Below are positions 18,552 to 27,153 of a stretch of DNA of 35,546 bases, piece by piece; position 1 is the stretch's first letter, and each line of letters starts with the position of its first letter. The notes under the pieces were generated by a model. It made no database searches. It was not told the origin of the DNA and was given only the letters and a program-made list of their open reading frames with translations. This stretch comes from Sulfurovum sp. GTDB lineage: Bacteria; Campylobacterota; Campylobacteria; Campylobacterales; Sulfurovaceae. The stretch spans positions 70,806 through 106,351 of the forward strand of contig JALUBF010000032.1 of NCBI GenBank assembly GCA_027045015.1, in the 5' to 3' direction. A program made the translations under genes and the position numbers.

Positions 18552-19721
18552 ATGCTACTTTCAAATCGCATCCAAACACTATCTCCTTCACTTACTATAG
18601 CTATCTCTTCACTCGCTCGTGACTTGAAAGCTCAAGGTAAAGATATACTTTCATTTTCAGCTGGTGAACCAGATTTTGAAACACCTAAACGCATTAAAGA
18701 TGAGGCTATAAAAGCCATAAATGATGGTTTTACTCAATATACTGCTGTAGAAGGTATCCCAGAGCTATTAGAAGCAGTTAGTCTTAAACTTAAACGTGAT
18801 AATGGATTGGAATACTCTCCATCAGACATCATAGTAAGTAATGGTGCTAAACAGTCTCTATTTAACCTATTTCAAACAGTTTTAAATCCTGATGATGAGG
18901 TGATTATCCCTGCTCCATATTGGGTAACATACCCTGAACTTGTAAAATATGCATCTGCAAAACCTGTTATCATTGAAACAGATGAGATTTCAGGTTTTAA
19001 GATAACTGCTGAAGATTTAAAAGCTGCTATTACACCAAAAACCAAGATGATTATCTTGACAACACCTTCAAATCCTACTGGTTCAGTCTACTCAAAAAAG
19101 GAACTTGAATCTCTTGCAGAAGTTTTAAAAGGGACAGATATTATCGTAGCTTCAGATGAGATGTATGAAAAACTTATATACAACACAGACTTTGTAGCTA
19201 CTGCTAGTATTAGTGAAGATATGTATCAAAGAACTGTTACTATAAATGGTCTTAGTAAATCTGTAGCTATGACAGGTTGGCGTTTTGGTTATTTAGCTAC
19301 ACCAAACAAAGAGCTTATCTCCTCTATGAATAAACTTCAATCACAAAGTACATCAAACATAAACTCCATTACTCAAAAAGCTGCTATACCTGCTCTTTTA
19401 GGTGAAGTAGATGATGATATAGAACAAATGAGAATAGCATTTGAAGCTAGAGCAGATGAAGCTGTAGAACTATTTAACAACATAGATGATCTATCTGTAC
19501 TTAAACCTAAAGGTGCTTTTTATCTATTTGTAAATATTAAAGATATATCAAATGACTCTATAGAGTTCTGTAAAGAGTTACTTCAAGCAACTGGTGTTGC
19601 AGTAGTACCTGGTATTGGTTTTGGAAGTGAAGGGTATTTTAGATTCTCATTTGCAACAGATATAACAACTATCCGTGAAGGTATTAGACGTATTGAGAAA
19701 TTTGTAAAAAGTAAGAGATAG
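18552..19721 (+). CDS. aspC: Class I PLP aminotransferase (aspartate aminotransferase-like)
   Basis: SFSAGEPDFETP, PSNPTGSVYS, NGLSKSVAMTGWRFGY. Confidence 0.9.
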   Translation: MLLSNRIQTLSPSLTIAISSLARDLKAQGKDILSFSAGEPDFETPKRIKDEAIKAINDGFTQYTAVEGIPELLEAVSLKLKRDNGLEYSPSDIIVSNGAKQSLFNLFQTVLNPDDEVIIPAPYWVTYPELVKYASAKPVIIETDEISGFKITAEDLKAAITPKTKMIILTTPSNPTGSVYSKKELESLAEVLKGTDIIVASDEMYEKLIYNTDFVATASISEDMYQRTVTINGLSKSVAMTGWRFGYLATPNKELISSMNKLQSQSTSNINSITQKAAIPALLGEVDDDIEQMRIAFEARADEAVELFNNIDDLSVLKPKGAFYLFVNIKDISNDSIEFCKELLQATGVAVVPGIGFGSEGYFRFSFATDITTIREGIRRIEKFVKSKR

Positions 19722-19733
19722 ATACTATCTCTT
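19713..19733. terminator. Shared bidirectional hairpin between convergent aminotransferase and DedA genes
   Basis: Perfect 9-bp palindrome AAGAGATAG-ATA-CTATCTCTT containing both stop codons; T-rich on the reverse exit side (CTTACTTTTT). Confidence 0.6.
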
Positions 19734-20279
19734 CTTTGTCATCTTCTCCATACCAAACCACATAATCCCAATTATACTAACTAAAACTATAGGTGCTATC
19801 CAAGGACGCTCTTTAACTGCCATAAAAAATGAGATTATAGATTCGCTCATATAGTATGAACTCAAACCAATAACTCCAACAAATACAATAGATGCAAAAG
19901 CATTAAAAAATACAAACTTTTTAAAATCATATTTAGACAATGCCATAGATATAGGTACTATAGTCTTAACCCCATAAATAAATTTTTGTATAAATATAGC
20001 CAAGATTCCATATTTACGCATAATAAGTGTAGCTAAAGCTAGTTTACGTTTATGTTTTGCAAAATATGGCTGTATCTCTTTTTTCTGATACTTTCCAAGA
20101 TAAAACAAAAAGTTATCTCCTATAAAGTTAAATACTATAGCTATACTCAATCCTAAAATCAAATCCATATGCCCCATATATGCAAAAACTCCAACAGCAG
20201 CTACAATAAAAAACGAGCCTCCAAATGAGAAAAATGCCACAGCAAAATATCCCCAAGTCTCCAATGATGAAAAATCCAT
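19725..20279 (-). CDS. DedA-family (SNARE-associated/VTT) membrane protein
   Basis: 184 aa polytopic; FSFGGSFFIVAAVGVFAYMGHMDL, GDNFLFYLGKY, KFIYGVKTIVPISMALSKYDFKKFVFFNAF. Confidence 0.88.
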   Translation of the reverse strand: MDFSSLETWGYFAVAFFSFGGSFFIVAAVGVFAYMGHMDLILGLSIAIVFNFIGDNFLFYLGKYQKKEIQPYFAKHKRKLALATLIMRKYGILAIFIQKFIYGVKTIVPISMALSKYDFKKFVFFNAFASIVFVGVIGLSSYYMSESIISFFMAVKERPWIAPIVLVSIIGIMWFGMEKMTKKR

Positions 20280-20365
20280 AAAATTATCCTAAATTTAAAG
20301 TGAATAATAATAGCAAAATATTAACTATTTTAAGATAACTTTTTAAAAAAATAAATAATTTTATT

Positions 20366-21073
20366 ATGAAACATATTAAATCTCTAACACCAAATAGGCT
20401 ATACTATTTTATGAAAAATCTTAAAAATGCACTTTTACTAAAACAACTCTATCAACTCAAAAATCTTGGATATAGATATACAGATATAACCATTTTTAAA
20501 GATGACAATCTTAATCTTAAACTACCACACAATATAAAAGAGTTAAAAAAACAGGCTAAGGAGTGTCATCTTTGTGAACTTAGCAAGAGTCGCCATAGCG
20601 TTGTATTTGGCGATGGCTCTTTAGATGCAAAGCTTATGATAGTAGGAGACTTCCCTAGCAATAGTGACGATAGTTCAGGTAAAATATTTACAGGACGATA
20701 TGGAGATATACTCGATAAGATGCTTCAAAATGTACTAAATCTTAGAAGAGAAGATGTCTATATCACCAATATTTTAAAGTGTCGTGCATTAGATACAAAA
20801 ACACCATCTACATCATACACACATACCTGTTTTCCATATCTTTTAAAAGAGATAGAGATTATAAAACCAAAAATTATACTAACTTTTGGAGAGTTAGCAT
20901 ATAGCTTTTTAAGTAATGACAATACCTCTATGGAAAAAATCCACGGCATAGCATTAAAAAGAGACAGCTATACGCTCATACCAACCTACCATCCAAGCTA
21001 TATGCTAAGAAATCCAAGCATAAAAAAAGATCTATTTGAAGATTTAAAAAAACTAAAAAATCTTCTTGTTTAG
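20366..21073 (+). CDS. Uracil-DNA glycosylase superfamily protein, family-4-like (divergent); true start possibly 20411
   Basis: CHLC..., MIVGDFPSNSDDSSGKIFTGRYGDILDKML, ITNILKCRA...C, PKIILTFGELA, YHPSYMLRNP; Cys pattern compatible with the family-4 Fe-S cluster. Confidence 0.85.
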   Translation: MKHIKSLTPNRLYYFMKNLKNALLLKQLYQLKNLGYRYTDITIFKDDNLNLKLPHNIKELKKQAKECHLCELSKSRHSVVFGDGSLDAKLMIVGDFPSNSDDSSGKIFTGRYGDILDKMLQNVLNLRREDVYITNILKCRALDTKTPSTSYTHTCFPYLLKEIEIIKPKIILTFGELAYSFLSNDNTSMEKIHGIALKRDSYTLIPTYHPSYMLRNPSIKKDLFEDLKKLKNLLV

Positions 21074-21080
21074 ACAACCC

Positions 21081-21101
21081 AAAGAGGCTTTATGCCTCTT
21101 T
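21081..21101. terminator. Hairpin between convergent UDG4-like and acs genes
   Basis: AAAGAGGC-TTTAT-GCCTCTTT, 8-bp stem; the acs stop codon lies in the loop region. Confidence 0.55.
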
Positions 21102-23036
21102 TACTATCTTCTCTATAGTTTGAACTATAGTAGGGTCTTCTAGTGTTGAAGTGTCTTGAGTTATCTCTTCCCCTTTTGCTATGGAACGTAATATACGTCT
21201 CATAATCTTGCCTGAACGTGTTTTAGGTACATCTGGAACTATGGCTATCTCATCACAAAGGGCTATCGCACCTATCTCTTTTTTTAGAAGTTTATTTATC
21301 TCACTTTTTATCTCATCTGGGCTATAGCTACCCTCCTCTTTTAGAACAATATATGCAAATATACCCTCACCTTTTATCTCATGAGGTTTACCAACTACTG
21401 CCGATACTGCTATAGTATCTACATGCTTTATGACAGCTTCTATCTCTGCTGTTCCTATACGATGACCTGATACATTTATGACATCATCGGTACGTCCTGT
21501 AATGGTGATGTACCCATCTTCATCTATCATAGCACCATCACCCGTGAAGTAAACTGGCTTACCATCTTTTTTACACTCTGAAAAGTATGATGTTTTAAAA
21601 CGTTCGGGGTCTCCCCAGATATTACGAATCATAGATGGCCAAGGCTTTGTGATACACATAAATCCTTTCTCACCTACTGGTGTTGGAGTACCGTCCTCTT
21701 CTATCACTTCAGCTACAATCCCAGGTAAAGCAAATGTAGCACAAGCAGGTTTGATAGGTGTTGCTCCAGGGAGTGGACTTATCATATGTCCACCAGTTTC
21801 AGTCTGCCAATATGTATCTACAATAGCACATTTAGAGTTACCAACTACCTCGTAGTACCACTTCCAAGCAGGTGGGTCTATGGGTTCTCCTACTGTTCCT
21901 AACACTCTTAAAGTAGTTAAATCATACTTATTTGGCTCATCTTCACCCATTTTATGAAGTAGTCTTATAGCTGTTGGAGCTGTATAGAACTGAGTTATCT
22001 TATGATCTTCTATCATCTTCCATGCACGACCAGCATCTGGATATGTTGGAACACCTTCAAACATAACAGTTGTTGTACCAGCTGAAAGTGGCCCATATAC
22101 GATATATGTATGACCAGTAATCCAACCAATATCTGCTGTACACCAGAATACATCATTATCTCTAAGGTCAAATACCCACTCCATAGTCATCTGCGCCCAA
22201 AGGATATACCCAGCAGTTGAGTGTTGAACACCTTTTGGTTTACCTGTTGAACCTGATGTATATAGTAAAAACATAGGGTCTTCAGAATCCATAATCTCAA
22301 ATGGACACTCATCTGATTGTGCATCTATCATATCGTTATATGAGTAGTCAATACTATCATTCCACTCTATTGGCTCATTATTTCTCTTTACTACCAATAC
22401 AGCTTCAACAGACTCTCCACCCTCTTTTAGAGCATCATCAACTACATTTTTAAGCATATATGGCTTACCTTTACGGAAGGCTCCATCAGCAGTAATGACA
22501 ACCTTTGCTTTGGCATCATCTATCCTATCACGAAGAGCATCTGCACTAAATCCACCAAAAACAATAGAGTGAATAGCTCCTATTCTCGTACAAGCTAACA
22601 TTGCATATGTTGCTTCAGGTATCATAGGCATATATAGAACTACCCTATCGCCCTTTTTTACATTAAACTCATTTTTAAGAAGATTTGCCATCTTATTAAC
22701 TCTTGTTGAGAGTTGAGCATAAGTGATATGTTCAACATCACCTCTATCTCCTTCAAATACAATAGCATCTTGATTGGCTTTAGTAGCTAAATGTCTATCT
22801 ATACACTGATTTGAGACATTTAACTTACCATTTGTAAACCACTTGTAAAAAGGAGCATCAGACTCATCTAGTACCTCATCATAAGGTGCTAACCAATCTA
22901 TCTTCTCATCAGCAAAGCTCTTCCAGTAACCTTCATAATCCTCCAAGGCTCTATTTTGTAACTTCCAATAGGCTTCCATACTTGGGATTGAAGCATCTTT
23001 AGAAAACTCTGCATTAGGATAATATATTTTACTCAT
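21090..23036 (-). CDS. acs: Acetyl-CoA synthetase
   Basis: [70 protein letters not shown]. Confidence 0.97.
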   Translation of the reverse strand: MSKIYYPNAEFSKDASIPSMEAYWKLQNRALEDYEGYWKSFADEKIDWLAPYDEVLDESDAPFYKWFTNGKLNVSNQCIDRHLATKANQDAIVFEGDRGDVEHITYAQLSTRVNKMANLLKNEFNVKKGDRVVLYMPMIPEATYAMLACTRIGAIHSIVFGGFSADALRDRIDDAKAKVVITADGAFRKGKPYMLKNVVDDALKEGGESVEAVLVVKRNNEPIEWNDSIDYSYNDMIDAQSDECPFEIMDSEDPMFLLYTSGSTGKPKGVQHSTAGYILWAQMTMEWVFDLRDNDVFWCTADIGWITGHTYIVYGPLSAGTTTVMFEGVPTYPDAGRAWKMIEDHKITQFYTAPTAIRLLHKMGEDEPNKYDLTTLRVLGTVGEPIDPPAWKWYYEVVGNSKCAIVDTYWQTETGGHMISPLPGATPIKPACATFALPGIVAEVIEEDGTPTPVGEKGFMCITKPWPSMIRNIWGDPERFKTSYFSECKKDGKPVYFTGDGAMIDEDGYITITGRTDDVINVSGHRIGTAEIEAVIKHVDTIAVSAVVGKPHEIKGEGIFAYIVLKEEGSYSPDEIKSEINKLLKKEIGAIALCDEIAIVPDVPKTRSGKIMRRILRSIAKGEEITQDTSTLEDPTIVQTIEKIVKEA

Positions 23037-23115
23037 TACTTATTCCTTTAGATATAGTTAAAATAATTTTAGCATAATTTTAGTAGATATTTAAGAAAGT
23101 TTTAAATAGAGATAT

Positions 23116-23140
23116 AAATAGGAGTAAATAACTCCTATTT
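23116..23140 (-). terminator. Intrinsic terminator downstream of apaH
   Basis: Perfect 10-bp stem AAATAGGAGT-AAATA-ACTCCTATTT, followed on the reverse strand by a U-rich stretch (ATATCTCTATTT). Confidence 0.65.
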
Positions 23141-23160
23141 GTTACATATTGTACTTTAGA

Positions 23161-23994
23161 CTATGGTTTCAATGTGGCACTACACTCAAGTTGTACTATA
23201 TTTGGTTTATTACTATCTAGTTTTGCAACTGTAAGCTGACCACCCCATAAACACCCTGTATCTAAAGCTAGTACATTCTCATCGCTATAAAAACCAAGTG
23301 TTGACCAGTGACCAAATATTATTTTAAGCTCTATCTCTTTTCTATTTTTACACTCAAACCAAGGCTTGATCCCTCTTTTACGAAGCTTATCTGTTGGCTT
23401 TCCCTTTTGTTCAAAATCCAATCTGCTATCATTATGGCAGTATCGCATACGTGTAAATGAAGATATGATATATTTATCAATGTCTATGTTATTGGCATCT
23501 CTGTCAAATCTATCTATGCCGCCTTTAAACATCTTTTTAAGCCAAACTTTTACATCTTTCTCGTCTGCTCTTAAATGCTCTTCTATACGTTTAGAGTATC
23601 TAAGTGCCATACCCAAATCAAACTCTGGTGATATACCAGCATGAGCCATACAGTATCCTAAAGTATAATCAATATGTAAAAACTTCTGCCCTCGTAACCA
23701 ATCTATAAGTTTTTTAGCTTTACTTGAGTTTAGTATGGGGTCTATGGTAGGATTTGATTTTTTGATACCATAATAGGAAGCTATAAGTGCTATATCGTGA
23801 TTACCAAGAACTATCTCTATGCTATCTCTTATACTATATAGATACTCCAGTGTAGCCAAAGAGTCCTCACCACGATTTACCAAATCGCCAGCTATCCAAA
23901 GCCTATCTTTTTCAGGGTTGAAATCTATCTTCTTTAAAAGTTTCATAAATGAACTATAACACCCCTGTATATCTCCTATTGCCCAAACACTCAT
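23161..23994 (-). CDS. apaH: Symmetrical bis(5'-nucleosyl)-tetraphosphatase
   Basis: VWAIGDIQGCYSSFMKLL, WIAGDLVNRGEDSLATL, LGNHDIALIA, CMAHAGI, FGHWSTLG. Confidence 0.93.
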   Translation of the reverse strand: MSVWAIGDIQGCYSSFMKLLKKIDFNPEKDRLWIAGDLVNRGEDSLATLEYLYSIRDSIEIVLGNHDIALIASYYGIKKSNPTIDPILNSSKAKKLIDWLRGQKFLHIDYTLGYCMAHAGISPEFDLGMALRYSKRIEEHLRADEKDVKVWLKKMFKGGIDRFDRDANNIDIDKYIISSFTRMRYCHNDSRLDFEQKGKPTDKLRKRGIKPWFECKNRKEIELKIIFGHWSTLGFYSDENVLALDTGCLWGGQLTVAKLDSNKPNIVQLECSATLKP

Positions 23995-24476
23995 AGTAAC
24001 TTCTCTTTATATATTTTTATCTTCTCTTCTAGTGGCATTTTAGCATATGCTGATGATGGTGAAGGTAGATAGATAGTCTCTACTTCCAAATATGCAAAGT
24101 GTGTTTTAAAAAGAGCCTCTGCTTTTTTGCCAGTAAAGGCTACTCTTTTTATGCTTGAGTGTTCTTCTAAAAAACCTGCTATATCATTGACCTCCTCACT
24201 CTCTAAAGAGCTATCTAGTGAGTTCTCTCGTGAACACTCTCGTACCATATCCCAAAGCCCAAACTTAGCCTCCTTTAGAAGCCACAACTTCTGGTCACGG
24301 TTTATAATAGGATACGAGGTAATAGCCTCCATTATCTTCCAAAACTGATTTCTAGGGTGTGCATAGTAGAAGTTATTTTCAAAAGATTTGATACTTGGAA
24401 AAGAGCCAAGTATCAAAGTTTCAGTATCTTTAAATACTATCGGGTTAAATGGATGTTCCAATATTTCGCTACTCAA
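23991..24476 (-). CDS. DNA-deoxyinosine (hypoxanthine) glycosylase-like, UDG superfamily family 6
   Basis: HPFNPIVFKDTETLILGSFPSIKSFENNFYYAHPRNQFWKIM...VAFTGKKAEALF...YLPSPSSAYA; 4-nt overlap with apaH. Confidence 0.87.
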   Translation of the reverse strand: MSSEILEHPFNPIVFKDTETLILGSFPSIKSFENNFYYAHPRNQFWKIMEAITSYPIINRDQKLWLLKEAKFGLWDMVRECSRENSLDSSLESEEVNDIAGFLEEHSSIKRVAFTGKKAEALFKTHFAYLEVETIYLPSPSSAYAKMPLEEKIKIYKEKLL

Positions 24477-24496
24477 AACAAACTCTTATAAAAGAA

Positions 24497-24976
24497 CTAT
24501 TTGCATGCTTTTTGCATATTGCGTACCATCAATACCAAAAGAGCAAAAGAGAAGATCTTAAAGTTAATCTCACTACCTTTATGTGTATTAATAAAAGCTA
24601 CGGTTTTAGTCATCTTTTCTCCTGCCATCTGCATAAGTAAAATATCTGGTAGATAGTAGTAACTAAACATTAAGCCAGTTGCTAGTACTAAAAAAGTAGA
24701 AATCTGAGTAATGTTATCTCTTTCAAACTTTTTATATTTATACCCCTCATATAGTGCTACAGCCACAACTGTAGTAGTCACAAGATACGACAGTTTAAGA
24801 AAATTTTGAGTCATTATAAGACCCTCTTGATAACGACTAAGTACATCTGAACCTAACCACATTTGAGTATGGAAGGTAACAGGTGCTACAACTGCTCCAG
24901 CAAATATACCTGCACCCAACGTAATTCCTAACAATACAAGATATGCTATTGTTGCTATTTTAAAGTTTTTTTTCAT
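24497..24976 (-). CDS. DUF4149-like membrane protein
   Basis: Four predicted TM segments, GAGIFAGAVVAPVTFH, YYLPDI; overlaps the prmC end. Confidence 0.7.
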   Translation of the reverse strand: MKKNFKIATIAYLVLLGITLGAGIFAGAVVAPVTFHTQMWLGSDVLSRYQEGLIMTQNFLKLSYLVTTTVVAVALYEGYKYKKFERDNITQISTFLVLATGLMFSYYYLPDILLMQMAGEKMTKTVAFINTHKGSEINFKIFSFALLVLMVRNMQKACK

Positions 24977-25802
24977 CTATTTCTCCGTTAAATTGTATAA
25001 TAAAACCTCTATCTAATTTCGCTAAATCTTTGTAAAATTCTATGGATTGTACTCCAACTTCATTAACAAAAGTCAATATAGGTTCTCTTTGGTCATAACC
25101 CATCTCACACGCTAACCACTTGATGCCTCTTTTTTTAACATCTAATATAATCTGCTTTAAAAGCTCATCTCCTATACGTCCACCAAATAGTGCCTCTTTT
25201 GGTTCATACTCAATAACATTGGACTCCAAGACAAAATCATCTGCTATATAAGGAGGGTTAGATACCACAAGCTCAATACTCCTGCTAACCTCATCTATAA
25301 GGTTAGATTTTTTCAACTCTATTTGTCTGTTAAGATTGTATTTGTCTATATTGAGTTTTGCTACTTTTAGTGGAGTATCACATATATCTGTAGCCACAAT
25401 CTTCAGTGATGGAAATTTCTTTGCTAACATAATAGAGATAGCCCCAGAACCTACACCTATCTCAGCTATGCTTGTTATCTTCTCTTTCTCAATAATATTG
25501 GCTACCAAATCTACAAGTATCTCCGTCTCAGGACGAGGGATAAGCACCCCTTGTTCTACACATAATTCAACATCATAAAAACTAGCTTCACCCACAATAT
25601 ACTCATAAGGTTCATACTCTTTTCTTCTTTGAATATATTTTCTATACTCTTCTATATCTGCCTCTGTATTATCATACATTATAAGATATGTTCTATCTTT
25701 TTTTAAAGCATACGCTAAAAGTAACTCTGCCTCATACTGTGGACGCTCACATACATCTTTTAGCTCTTCTTTTGCCCAATTTATAGTTTCTCTAATTGTC
25801 AT
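24960..25802 (-). CDS. prmC: Peptide chain release factor N5-glutamine methyltransferase
   Basis: LIPRPETEILVD, IAEIGVGSGAISIMLAKKFP, VVSNPPYIADDFV. The start at 25802 (MTIRETINWAKEEL) is preferred over the track start at 25877, which would run deep into the peptidase gene. Confidence 0.92.
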   Translation of the reverse strand: MTIRETINWAKEELKDVCERPQYEAELLLAYALKKDRTYLIMYDNTEADIEEYRKYIQRRKEYEPYEYIVGEASFYDVELCVEQGVLIPRPETEILVDLVANIIEKEKITSIAEIGVGSGAISIMLAKKFPSLKIVATDICDTPLKVAKLNIDKYNLNRQIELKKSNLIDEVSRSIELVVSNPPYIADDFVLESNVIEYEPKEALFGGRIGDELLKQIILDVKKRGIKWLACEMGYDQREPILTFVNEVGVQSIEFYKDLAKLDRGFIIQFNGEIDEKKL

Positions 25803-27063
25803 CTTTATCCATAAAAGCAAAAATTCCATCTTTTGGTAACTCTGACTCTCTCTCTTCTTTAGTATTGTTAGCATCAAAACCTAACTCTTTTAGGCGTTCT
25901 AGTACTGGTGGGTGAGTATAGTAGAAAAATATTACCAATGGGTGTGACTTTGGAAATGATTTGTTTTCAGTTACTAGTTTCATTAGTGCTGAAACTAAAT
26001 TCTCTTTTCCTCCCATAGCTGAACCATACTCATCTGCTGCATATTCGTTATGACGGCTTACTGCTGACATAAATGGGGTAAATACAAAACTAAGAAGTGG
26101 CAAAAGCAACATTAGCATAGCTATCTGAACTCCTGCACTAGGAGTTATGCCCATCTCCAAGAAAAGTCTATCAGGTAGATGACCAAAGATGTAAAATGCT
26201 ATAAAAAGAAGTAGTCCCATAAGTGATATATTTTTCCATATATCACCATGAGTAAAGTGTCCCAACTCGTGTCCTATAACAGCTAAAAGCTCTTTTGTAT
26301 TTAACTTTTCTATGAGCGTATCAAAGAGTACTACACGTTTTGATTTGCCAAGACCACCAAAAAATGCGTTGAGTTTACCATCACGTTTAGATGCGTCCAT
26401 AATGAAGATACCATCATTTTTAAGTCCTGCTTGTTGCATAAGCTTAGATATCTCATCTTTTAATTCACCATCTTCTATGGGTGTAAACTTATTAAACATT
26501 GCCATAAAAGTAGGCATAAGTACATTGGCTAAGATTGCCACTATAAAAATAGTAATAAAACCCCATAACCACCATGATTCAAAGTTGATTATGATCCATG
26601 ATAAAACTGCAAATATAGCACCACCTATAAGAAGAAAAAGTAGAGATGACTTAATACTATCAACTACAAACATCTTTGGTGTCATTTTATTGAAATGAAA
26701 ATCTTCATCTATCTTAAACTTTTGATAAAGCTCAAATGGTAACCCTATTATGTAATTAATAGCCATAAACCCAAATAAAAACAGTACTGCTTGAAGTATG
26801 TTTCCATCTACTTGCACAAAAGATGAAAGCCAAGAAAATCCTGAAGTAACCCACCATATAAACACAAGATAGTCCACAAAATTGCTTACCAATTCTAACT
26901 TTTCATTGGCAACTGCATAGTTACCAGCTACCATATATTTACCCTCTTGCATAAGTACAGGCTTTTTACGCTTCTCTTGATTTATATAACCTATTTGCAT
27001 TACACCAATATATATCTTCATAAATGTGTAAATAGAATATAAGATAATAATAATTTCTAACAT
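25792..27063 (-). CDS. M48-family (Ste24/HtpX-like) membrane metalloprotease
   Basis: VIGHELGHFTHGDIWKN zinc site, SRHNEYAADEYG, N-terminal TM helices. Confidence 0.92.
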   Translation of the reverse strand: MLEIIIILYSIYTFMKIYIGVMQIGYINQEKRKKPVLMQEGKYMVAGNYAVANEKLELVSNFVDYLVFIWWVTSGFSWLSSFVQVDGNILQAVLFLFGFMAINYIIGLPFELYQKFKIDEDFHFNKMTPKMFVVDSIKSSLLFLLIGGAIFAVLSWIIINFESWWLWGFITIFIVAILANVLMPTFMAMFNKFTPIEDGELKDEISKLMQQAGLKNDGIFIMDASKRDGKLNAFFGGLGKSKRVVLFDTLIEKLNTKELLAVIGHELGHFTHGDIWKNISLMGLLLFIAFYIFGHLPDRLFLEMGITPSAGVQIAMLMLLLPLLSFVFTPFMSAVSRHNEYAADEYGSAMGGKENLVSALMKLVTENKSFPKSHPLVIFFYYTHPPVLERLKELGFDANNTKEERESELPKDGIFAFMDKDDN

Positions 27064-27119
27064 ATTAAGTTCCTTTTATAATAATATTTGGAATATACCT
27101 AATCAAGACTTAAATTTGC

Positions 27120-27125
27120 TATAAT
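27120..27125 (+). promoter_or_regulatory. Candidate -10 box for the ABC-F gene
   Basis: TTTGCTATAATTTCGACAATAG, SD CAAGGAA, GTG 27154. Confidence 0.5.
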
Positions 27126-27153
27126 TTCGACAATAGAGCATCAAGGAAATAAT

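Noticed and set aside
26312-26698. 128-aa forward ORF inside the M48 peptidase gene, and similar forward ORFs at 30831-31217 and 33149-33373
   Set aside because: Opposite strand of clear coding genes; composition follows the sense gene, no motif.
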